64,000 bases of DNA, from positions 149,676,285 to 149,740,284 of the forward strand of contig CM062293.1 in NCBI GenBank assembly GCA_031216915.1, written 5' to 3'. The notes under the pieces were generated by a model that made no database searches, was not told the DNA's origin, and worked only from the letters and a program-made list of their open reading frames with translations. The stretch comes from Pictodentalium vernedei (taxonomy: Eukaryota; Mollusca; Scaphopoda; Dentaliida; Dentaliidae). The position numbers were made by a program, and so were the translations under genes. Shown here one piece after another: positions 56,651 to 64,000 of this stretch (position 1 is the stretch's first letter; each line of letters opens with the position of its first letter).

Positions 56651-56880
56651 AGCCCTTTACCCAAAGCATACGAAATCAAAATTTGTATTTTAATTATATT
56701 TCACATTTTGCAAAGCATATCAACAGAATCGTATCATGTGACGCCCTATTGGGACGAGTTGGACGAGCTCGTCCCAATGAGGGGAACACATATTGTTTTG
56801 CTGAAATTTTTTGGAAATATACTTTTTACTGCTCAATTTGTAACTTTACATGGGCAAAAATATGTTGTATATTAAGTCTC
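56651..56880. mobile_element. TTAA MITE with central palindrome, right end lost
   Basis: The left end TTAGCCCTTTACCCAAAGC has a TTAA-to-TTAG change. The core GACGCCCTATTGGGACGAG..GAGCTCGTCCCAATGAGGGG at about 56740-56785 is the family dyad centred on GAGCTC. Confidence 0.6.
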
Positions 56881-56884
56881 TTTT

Positions 56885-57232
56885 GGATTTTTATATCACA
56901 GTGGTAGCAAAGAGGTCATTAATAACACGAATGCATTTTGGGTTCCATTTGCGAATCTCTTTCCAGGGCCCGAACACTAGTTCTTGCTTACTACCATAAT
57001 GAAATATTTCGTTTAACACGCGTCGTGTAGAATAAGATGAAATATTTATTACAATTACGTGCATGTGCGTCAACATGTATCGAAACCATTCTCTTATTAC
57101 CAAGCGCCTTTCCCTTGATATACATTCAGGTGTCATCCTCACTCTAAGGCCTATGTTGTTAGCTATTTTGCAGTGCTCCCCATCCGTAGAACATTTCCGG
57201 TCAACAGTTTTGTAATGTTTGCTACTGCTCAA
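56885..57232 (-). CDS. candidate exon, unknown protein
   Basis: A minus-strand frame with no stop for about 113 codons after TTTGAGCAG (possible acceptor). It reads SKHYKTVDRKCSTDGEHC, then LRVRMTPECISRERRLVIRE, WFRYMLTHMHVIVINIS, and VFGPWKEIRKWNPKCIRVIN. It is rich in charged and aromatic residues and protein-like. Donors could be GTAAGC inside (near 57000) or GTGATA at the end. It lies 1.1 kb downstream of Ig exon 58322-58428 on the same strand but is not Ig-like. Family unknown. Confidence 0.28.
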
Positions 57233-57516
57233 ACCTAGACGCCCAGAAGAACATCATGGAAACACACCGGGTGAAGTGAATTACAGAGAACGATGAAATT
57301 TAATTCAAATAATTTGCTGCAACTGTCGAAACACGGAGAATGTAAATTGTGAGAGTTTGTCAACATCTGAACCAGAATAATGTAGTGATGGGGTATTGAT
57401 TAACTTTTTTTTTCAAAAGCAAAGTGAAAATAGAATTTCTTGTTATGTCCAGTTGAAAATTTGTGTTGCGATTATAAACGCAACTCATTCGGTATTATAA
57501 AACTAATTATGACCTG

Positions 57517-57598
57517 ACTCGAGGCAGACATTGTGGATCGTCTCCCCCTGGAAGAGTGTTTTCCCGGGGAAGACAATCCGCAATGTCCACCTCGAACC
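57517..57598. repeat. palindrome, 30-bp arms
   Basis: CGAGGCAGACATTGTGGATC... to CTCCCCCTGG pairs with CCCGGGGAAG... to CCGCAATGTCCACCTCG, with an 11-base loop and about four mismatches. Confidence 0.75.
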
Positions 57599-57865
57599 GG
57601 GTTATCATTTTGAAAGCATCTTGGTGTGGATAAAAAATTAAAACTAATATTGTGAGCTCTCACATAATATATTTTATGTTCAAATAAGTATCGTTTCAAG
57701 TTTGAACATTAATTTTGCATTCCATGAACGTTACACCAAAAAGTGTAGATGTTAAAAAGTCAGTTGAATACAACAGACACAACCGACAGAAACCCTCGCA
57801 GAAAAAAACATTTCGATTGGCCATGAATTGCATTATTAGCATTGTGCCAGTAAATTGAGATAAGA

Positions 57866-58215
57866 TGTATTTATTTATTTATTGGGAGTTAACGACACTT
57901 CCGACAGCCAGAGTCACCTCGTGTGTTGGACAGTTTTACAGGTTGAGGAAGCTGGTGTGTCAGGAGAGAACACCAAACAACGGCGGGCATCTGTCCGACT
58001 CCCCAACATACAAACTCCACACAAGCAGAGTTAGTATGGGTTGAAGGCAAGTGCACCATCGACGTCCAGTACGCCTTAGTACACAGCGCCACCGCCCCCC
58101 CCCCCCCCCCCGTGGGCAATCAGGATTAAGTGCTCTGCCCGCAGTTACCCCTGTGGGATCTTACCGTAGACCTTTCGGTTTAAAGTTCAATGCCACGACC
58201 ACTTAGTCACTGCGC
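57866..58215 (-). mobile_element. near-complete SINE with A and B boxes, inverted
   Basis: On the minus strand the head starts AGTGACTAAGTGGTCGTGGC (A-box-like TGACTAAGTGG) and contains GGTAAGATCCC (degenerate B box), then GGGCAGAGCACTTAATCC. The body follows (GGCGTACTGGACGTCGATGG, TAAAACTGTCCAACACACG), ending in AATAAATAAATA at 57866-57880. This is the best copy for the tRNA-like head. A poly-C tract at 58095-58111 interrupts the GGGGGCGCGGTGG segment. Confidence 0.8.
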
Positions 58216-58321
58216 TTCCAATTCGAATAAAAGAAATGGTTATTCAGACGGATGGTGATTGTGCAAGCAGCCCCAATATATATGTTATAGAGAGTCCAAA
58301 TGTGTAATAAAATTTACTAAC

Positions 58322-58428
58322 CTGGTGATCTTTTAGATGAACGACTGAGCATGGTAATATGGCGGTCTTCCCGGCTATTACTGTTATATTTACAGTTGGA
58401 ACATCAAAACTGGGGTCCGTAGAGGTAA
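58322..58428 (-). CDS. lachesin/IgLON-like protein, exon for first half of Ig domain 1
   Basis: A 107-bp minus-strand exon with acceptor TTTTGTTCTTCCAG (plus 58429 upward) and donor GTTAGT (plus 58316-58321). After two bases finishing a codon it encodes TSTDPSFDVPTVNITVIAG, then KTAILPCSVVHLKDHQ, and ends in phase 0. The pattern NITV-x-AGKTAxLPC is the B-strand of a first Ig domain. Joining to 13426-13630 puts the Cys about 15 residues before the VVWVD Trp, the spacing of lachesin/neurotrimin Ig1. A signal-peptide exon must lie upstream (above 58428) and was not found. A TTAA MITE begins only about 23 bp upstream of the acceptor. Confidence 0.85.
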
Positions 58429-58451
58429 CTGGAAGAACAAAAGTTGTTTTT

Positions 58452-58694
58452 TTTACCCTTTACCTAACATGAAAAGCAGACGACACTTGCAAAAGAATTT
58501 TTGAATAACTATTTTTTTCATTTTTTGTCTCAAAAACAACATAGGTTATGACCCCTCATTGGAACGAGCTCGTTCCAACGAGGGGTCATAACCTGTGTTT
58601 TTTAGACAAAAAATGAAAAAATAATGAAAATTAATTGGCGATTTTTGTGAATAGCGCTGGCCGGTTTTGGCCGTTACCTTGGGTAAAGGGTTAA
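58452..58694. mobile_element. TTAA MITE with perfect central palindrome
   Basis: The left end TTTACCCTTTACCTAACATG (TSD mutated) and right end GGGTAAAGGGTTAA (58691-58694) bound the element. The centre is a long dyad: AGGTTATGACCCCTCATTGG, AACGAGCTCGTT, then the complement, at about 58541-58603, continued by TTTTTGTCT / AGACAAAAA. Best example of this core. Confidence 0.8.
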
Positions 58695-59400
58695 ACTTTG
58701 TTGTCGTTGATACACATAAAGACTGATTCATTATCCCTTGACCGATACTTGGATTGATGACAAGGGGACATTAGTCAGAACACAATGCAAAATAAAGTAA
58801 AATATCAAATTGATAACAGAACGAAATGGTTTTGCAGAAATTTGCTAAAATTGCTTCAGTTGTTACCATATTAGATTAAAAGGGCAGTTTTAGGGATAAG
58901 AACACTTCCAAGTCCTTATATTTAGCAAACTAACTGTGGAGTATGCTCATGAACCTAGATAATCCTGGACGACCCAACACTCAGTTCACTTTTCTGAGTA
59001 AATTACCATTAATGGATTCAGTTGTTTGGTGGTAAAAAAAAACAAACTTAAAGAATAAGACCAATCCCCCCCCCCCCTCCCCCTAATTTCTTCATTTAAG
59101 AATCTCTAATTTACATGATCAGTTTCTACCGCAGCATTTCAAATTTAGCTTTTCTTATTTTTCGCCTCATTGGGGGGATACTTTCCAACAGTACCCACTC
59201 AAATGAAAAGTCCTTAAATTTCTGCCTCTTCCTTGAGAAGTGCTTGAATTTCTTTCTATCATTGAAAAGGAACCTGCTTTCCACCACCTCCCTTGAAACG
59301 TTCTTGAATTCAGATCACATATAACTCTGATACAAAAAGCTGCACGACATTCCGCCTCAGTATGGTGTGTAAATTCTAAACCACTGCTGTATTTCATGAA
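58695..59400. other. no exon found upstream of Ig exon
   Basis: C-rich run at 59067-59083. I looked for a minus-strand signal-peptide exon here and up to 64000 and saw none. Confidence 0.35.
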
Positions 59401-59415
59401 CTTCTGTCAGTAATC

Positions 59416-59928
59416 TACGGCAGCGTAGAAGCGCCACACCATAGTATATTTCCAAGGATTCCTAATCTGTTTTTACAGATTACTAATCTGTTTTTACATA
59501 TCACTAATTTCTTTTTACAGATTAGTAATCTGTTTAAACAGATTACTAATCTGTTTTTACAGATTACTAATCTGTTTTTACAGATTACTAATCTGTTTAA
59601 ACAGATTACTAATCTGTTTTTACATATTAACTAATCTGTATTTACAGATTAGTAATCTGTTTAAACAGATTAACTAATCTGTTTTTACAGATTAGTGATC
59701 TGTTTAAACAGATTAACTAATCTGTATTTACAGAATACTAATCTGTTTTTACAGATTAACTAATCTGTTTGTACAGATTACTAATCTGTTTAAACAGATT
59801 ACTAATCTGTTTTTACAGTTAATCTGTAAAAACAGATTAGTAATCTGTTTAAACAGATTAGTAATCTGTAAAAACAGAATAAGAATCCCTGGAAATATAA
59901 TACGATGTGGCGGTTCTACGCTGCCGTA
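59416..59928. mobile_element. inverted-repeat element carrying a tandem palindromic array
   Basis: The ends are inverted repeats of about 47 bp (TACGGCAGCGTAGAAGCG... to TTTCCAAGGATTC against its complement at 59882-59928, about five mismatches). A 6-bp direct duplication, GTAATC, flanks both sides (59410-59415 and 59929-59934). The whole interior, about 59470-59880, is some twenty copies of ACAGATTA(C/G)TAATCTGT joined by TTTT or TTAA, a unit that is itself a palindrome. Non-coding. Confidence 0.85.
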
Positions 59929-59934
59929 GTAATC

Positions 59935-60482
59935 CTGTAATATGCTGTGATGTAATACATTGGTGTAAAGGGCTAGGAGGCCCCTTGCCAACAGTGTGTA
60001 TCATCGCGGCATTTCATTGTCATGTCATCACAACAGTACTTTTTATCATCATTCAAACTATATCATGGATTTAGAAGAGATAACAAATGAATGAAATGGA
60101 AATTTGGGTAATTATATTTGACGACGATCTTGCTTTGTAGGTGAATGGAAAACCGTTCACCTTGTTTCTTATTTAGATGAATGGTGGGTGAACAATCGTT
60201 TACAGCCCAGGTCGTTCTTGAAAAATGTCGTTCAGTTCCTTAACTGGTAGAATGCTAAATTATTTTTGGTCATCAAATCTTGTACACATGTCTTTGCCTT
60301 GTTACAATTTATGGGAGAGTGCCTATGGGCAAACCTTCACAGACTAAATAATATCATTTCAAAGGTAATACAAAGCACATCCACTGAATATGAGCCTTCA
60401 AGCTGTGGTACCTGCACTTCAGAATAAAGCCCAAATATGGGCTTCCAGTTCTCAACCAGTTAAAAAGTGTATATATAGTGTT
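59935..60482. other. no feature recognised
   Basis: A/T-rich DNA without signals. Confidence 0.3.
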
Positions 60483-60629
60483 TGAATTCGAATCTCTGAT
60501 ATCAATGGCAGCCCGATTCCAATAACGGGCCATGAGACTTTGGTTCGGAGAAATATGAATTCGAATCTCTGATATCCATGGGAGCCCAATTCTAATAACG
60601 AGCCATGAGACTTTGGTTCGGAGAAATGG
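60483..60629. repeat. 73-bp direct duplication
   Basis: TGAATTCGAATCTCTGATATC starts at 60483 and 60556. Both units run to TGGTTCGGAGAAAT, with about five differences. Confidence 0.85.
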
Positions 60630-61200
60630 ACGATTTGGGAAGTTTGCAAATATATTGGTATTGACATCTACGAATTGTGTCAGATAACGAGTAAACTGAG
60701 CTGTATATCGATGAGTATTAATATTCGTGATGAATACAAAATTAAAATTTATATAAATACAGTATAATTGTAAATAATTGTAAAGTAATTGCAGTTAAAC
60801 TGAAATATTTAAAAGCTTTAATTACTAATTCGGCTTTTCACTCTGTCAGTTGAACGATTTTTGTAAATTCTGTTTTCAGTGTTTCCTAAAATGACTTTTC
60901 ACCAAGCTTCTTCATCTTTAACTTATCAAGCCTTTCGCCGTCGAATTCTATGAAGATAATTAGGATGTGACTTTGGAGTAAGATGCATATTTCGTCTGAT
61001 AAATGAAAATGTTTTTAGTGATTTCTGCAGAAATGATCTTTAGGAAGACAGTTCTGGCATTTTCAGGAGAGCAATTTATTCACCCGCTTACTGCTCACCT
61101 TAAAAAAATTAAGGAGGGCGAAATCTAGCCCTCCTGGCCTTAGAAAATAATGATTACCATAACAGCCTGTTCCCAAAACCCACACCTTTTCAGATCTCTG
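60630..61200. other. no feature recognised
   Basis: A/T-rich. A short repeated theme AGGAGGGCGAAATCTAGCCC / GGGGAGCGATTTTTAGCCC occurs at 61113 and 61435. Confidence 0.3.
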
Positions 61201-61203
61201 CTA

Positions 61204-61311
61204 TGTTAGTGATCTCTGTACGATGGCCACACTACCCCTCCCACACCTCCGGGCCTTGCTGAGGCCCGGAGGTGTGGGAGGGGCAGTGTAGACGTTTCAC
61301 AGAGACTACCT
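61204..61311. repeat. GC-rich palindrome with perfect 23-bp arms
   Basis: CCCCTCCCACACCTCCGGGC plus CTT, 4-base loop, then the exact complement (about 61235-61284). The outer arms GTGATCTCTGTACGATGGCC / GACGTTTCACAGAGACTAC pair imperfectly, extending the hairpin to about 105 bp. Confidence 0.85.
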
Positions 61312-61694
61312 TGTTAGCAGCACCAAATAAAATGTACAAAGCCCACTTGGCAGAATTCATGAATAGTAAAATTTCATTTTACCTTTTAGCTTTTGTTATC
61401 TTGAGTAGAGCTAATCGCTCTCCTAGGCCATGGAAGGGGAGCGATTTTTAGCCCTCCTGCATTTTTAAGAATGCCAGGCCTGGCAAGAAGCATTTTCCAT
61501 TCATACCATTTGACGATCTTACAGTTGGAAGAAGAAAAGGTTTATCTTTAATCCTCTTCGCAATGGTGTCGCAATATTAAAATTCCAAACTACAAGCTCA
61601 CTGAATTCTCTCAAACAAGACTGAATTGGTTAAATTCCAAATTGCATTATACGAAAAAAATGGCTGCTTTAAATTTCGGTATTTCGACAGTAGT

Positions 61695-61835
61695 GCGCAG
61701 CAGGGACGTCGCAAAACCGATTGGGTAGGGATGTAACCCTGATTTGTCCTGACTCTGGTGACTCAGGTCCCGGCTAACTAATATTCTAACTACATCATCA
61801 AGGCATGCATTGGAAGAATAGTTAGAATATTAGTC
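61695..61835. repeat. dispersed repeat with inverted 15-bp arms
   Basis: ACTAATATTCTAACT at 61779 and AGTTAGAATATTAGT at about 61822 are exact inverses around a 28-base loop. The preceding words GACGTCGCAAAACCGATTGGG and CCTGATTTGTCC, and CATCATCAAGGCATGCAT in the loop, match 9885-9980. Confidence 0.65.
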
Positions 61836-63120
61836 AGTCGTGATTACAGCTAAAAATTCTAGATTTCTTGGAAGTTTATTAGTGGATAAATAAGATATAC
61901 ATATATACGCCACTTCTTATTCAACCCGAACCACTATAAGTTAGTCCATTGGATGCTACAAAAGCGAAGCAAGTGAGATAAAATACACGGACATGCAGTA
62001 AACATACACCTGTGTCAATAATTACGTATTTGAACACTGCAACATTTTAAAATAACCGATTTGTAATTTTCAAAGCATTTAAATCATTAACACATATAAC
62101 CTCCTTATGTGAAACCTTCAGTGGACAGACATATACGTCGAAACCTGAACATATTTTGTTTGGTAGGCATTTACTACACAAATCACCAGATGCCTGCCAT
62201 CGAATACAGAAAAATATGTAATCCTTACCGATTTCATTTTCGTCCCAAAATAGAGCCCCCCCCCCCCCCCCAAAGAGTCCTAAGCTATCTTTATATCCCA
62301 CTACATATTTCAGAAGTATGGACTGGATAGGAATCACCCGAATGTTCGTTCTTCCGGTTTTGCTCTTGTGCGCGCTCCCCTATATTTATGAACCGATTGT
62401 GATTATTATCCGACTATTATTAACAGAATTATCTTCTTTTGAGATTCCTTTTGTTATTGACTTCCATGAGGAATTCCCACTCCAAGGTTTATGAACCAGC
62501 TTAACTAAAACTTCTCATACATGATCGCTAGCAAGTTTCATACGATTATTTCTCAGCATTCAGCTTGCAATGATTTTTAACCGAATTATGTTGTCTTGAA
62601 CTTGATTTGTTTGTCCAGTCCCAAAAGTTACCGTTTGTTCTTGTGTGCATTGCCCGTAGGTTGTTGAACCAATTGTGACAACACTTCTCTAACCTGACGT
62701 TGACAAGTATACATGCACATTCTCCCTAAGTTTCAAGTTGAAACAATTTTAAATGAGTGCATCGCCTCTAGAACCCTCCTATGTGAAAGTGAGTCGGGTC
62801 ATTAATCGCTTCTACAAGACAGTTCTAGATTTGGAAAAGAATTGAAACTTCAAAAGTTGTTCAAAGATAAAGATATGTTCACTTCGCTCTCTCCTGAAAT
62901 GAGCGTGTTCTGTGTAAAAAAAATATCGCAGTAACTATTGGTTACAGTACACTGTTTTTCGTGCAAAAAGCGCCTCTAGTGTTTTGCACTCCAACCTTTA
63001 ATGGAGGATAAAAGTCCCCTGATGTATCCAATTGGTGGAAAATGAACTGAGCATGTAAGTGTAAATAAAATTTTAAAGTGCATATTTGGCAAAAATATAA
63101 AATATTGGTGATAATCATCT
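61836..63120. other. no gene recognised; poly-C at 62256-62271
   Basis: Apart from a C run at 62256-62271, no signals. ORFs across the run are artefacts. Confidence 0.35.
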
Positions 63121-63149
63121 TCAGAAAAGTGTGAGCGAAGATAAAAATT

Positions 63150-63320
63150 AAGTGGGGGTCAGGGGGGGGGGGGGGGGGGTCTTCCAAAAAATTCCGGACA
63201 CAAGGCCTAAAATATTTTTTTCCACCTTTTGACCACCACCCACCCACCCACGTGCAAAAAAAAATATTTTTTTTCCTCCGACCACTTGGATACCCACCCC
63301 ACCACCTATATTTTTTCAGT
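63150..63320. repeat. poly-G and A/T/C low-complexity block
   Basis: GTGGGGGTCA then 18 G (63162-63179), CCGGACACAAGGCC, and A/T runs with ACCCACCC. A related block lies at 3185-3290 and a partial one at 5160-5215. Confidence 0.7.
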
Positions 63321-63664
63321 GTATCACCACAGTGGGAAATGAAAAATTGTTGCACTGAGCTTCCAGTTGTCAATCCTTGCCTTAATTTGAATCCTAATCT
63401 ACTGTCTAAACTAATTATGTACACATCAACCAGCATCAACAGAACCATTTAGATTTCACTAAAGAAAATTGTTATTAACTCCTTTGTTATCAAGCACCGA
63501 TTTATTTTTACTGGGAAAAATTTCATTGTTATTTTTCGTTGTGAGAAAACTTTCGAGGAACTGATTGATTCTTGAGTTGGAATTGGTGCTGAACCTAATA
63601 TTACCCAGGATTGTTTCATCCTGATAACTGTTTTTTTCACATCTTTATGTTCTGGTGGTTCTAA

Positions 63665-63805
63665 TACCTGATGACAGAACTTTCAGTTGAGCATTTGTAA
63701 TTCATGCATTTCAATAATATGCCTATATACACTGTCGCGTAGTGTATACTTGCATATTATTGAAATGCATGAATTACAAATGCTGAACTGAAAGCTCTGG
63801 CCTCA
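63665..63805. repeat. long palindrome, ~60-bp arms
   Basis: CAGAACTTTCAGTTGAGCATTTG... to GCCTATATACAC pairs with GTGTATACTTGC... to CAAATGCTGAACTGAAAGCTCTG. The loop of about 8 bases is at 63731-63738, with three or four mismatches. Confidence 0.85.
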
Positions 63806-64000
63806 ATGCTTTCATAATAATTATCATTCATGTGTTAAGTTCCGAGACTGAAGAAACAGTTTAAATTTAGTGAAGAAGTTTTAATTTTAATGACCTGACT
63901 ACAGGCTAAGTGTCTAGGCTTGATGTTTCAGCCAATTGTCATTACTCAAAAAGATAGCAGATAGCGTAGGAAAGCTGAAAATCTGTCACCTAACACTATT

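Larger units (their letters stand above)
13631..58321 (-). other. ~44.7-kb intron splitting Ig domain 1
   Basis: Inferred intron between the phase-0 donor GTTAGT at plus 58316-58321 and the acceptor TTTGTAG at plus 13631 upward. It contains a LINE, an intact Ngaro retrotransposon, SINEs, MITEs and palindromes, all listed separately. Unlisted parts (for example 13631-14100, 19000-19560, 20420-21300, 27730-29230, 36840-39180, 39400-40700 and 49056-49889) are A/T-rich DNA in which I recognised nothing. Confidence 0.75.

Noticed and set aside
59460-59880. CRISPR-like regular repeat array
   Set aside because: Repeat units are contiguous with only 4-base linkers and no unique spacers, in a eukaryotic context and bounded by transposon-like inverted repeats.
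62047-62337. ORF with Gly run
   Set aside because: Created by the poly-C tract at 62256-62271.

Overview
The window is eukaryotic, non-coding-rich genomic DNA, most likely from a marine lophotrochozoan invertebrate (mollusc or brachiopod type). The evidence is: spliced Ig-domain exons of a lachesin/IgLON-like protein; tRNA-headed SINEs with AAATAAAT tails; Tc1, CR1/L2-like and Ngaro/DIRS transposons; TTAA-flanked MITEs; (GACG)n repeats; and very many long palindromes. There are no operons or bacterial signals. The species assignment is inference from repeat style and is not proven.

Host gene. One gene is well supported. It lies on the minus strand and encodes a lachesin/neurotrimin-like Ig-superfamily cell-adhesion protein. 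Three exons with consensus splice sites and compatible phases are visible: 58322-58428 (first half of Ig1), 13426-13630 (second half of Ig1) and 12654-12806 (start of Ig2). The signal-peptide exon and the rest of the protein are not found here. The Ig1-splitting intron is about 44.7 kb (13631-58321), and most of the window is therefore its intronic repeat load. A few isolated ORFs with plausible splice signals (near 57.0, 25.7, 24.5, 22.1, 29.3, 34.3 and 17.4 kb) could be further exons of nested or unknown genes, but I do not recognise them with confidence.

Mobile elements. 0.16-1.72 kb holds a decayed Tc1/mariner element (DD34E) with TIRs and TA duplications. 30.06-33.3 kb holds a decayed CR1/L2-like LINE (endonuclease, RT, Cys/His tail). 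41.38-49.05 kb holds an apparently intact tyrosine-recombinase retrotransposon of the Ngaro type, with the diagnostic split direct repeats A1-[gag, RT-RNase H, YR]-B1-A2-B2. By eye A1=A2 (340 bp) and B1=B2 (684 bp), so it is young. Gag and RT share a frame and are separated by a single UGA; RT homology starts before the first ATG, which suggests stop readthrough.

Smaller repeats. There are at least six SINE copies, three copies of a ~460-bp MITE with GGTATCAC ends, four or five copies of a MITE with TACAGTTGCCGTGG ends, two TTAA-flanked (piggyBac-like) MITE families with central palindromes, a 513-bp inverted-repeat element packed with a tandem palindromic unit and flanked by a 6-bp duplication, about fifteen unrelated foldback palindromes, several degenerate tandem arrays, and long G/C homopolymers. 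At 6.27-6.43 kb a tight cluster of CRE, USF, RFX, YY1 and NRF1-like sites looks like a CpG-type promoter with no obvious gene attached.
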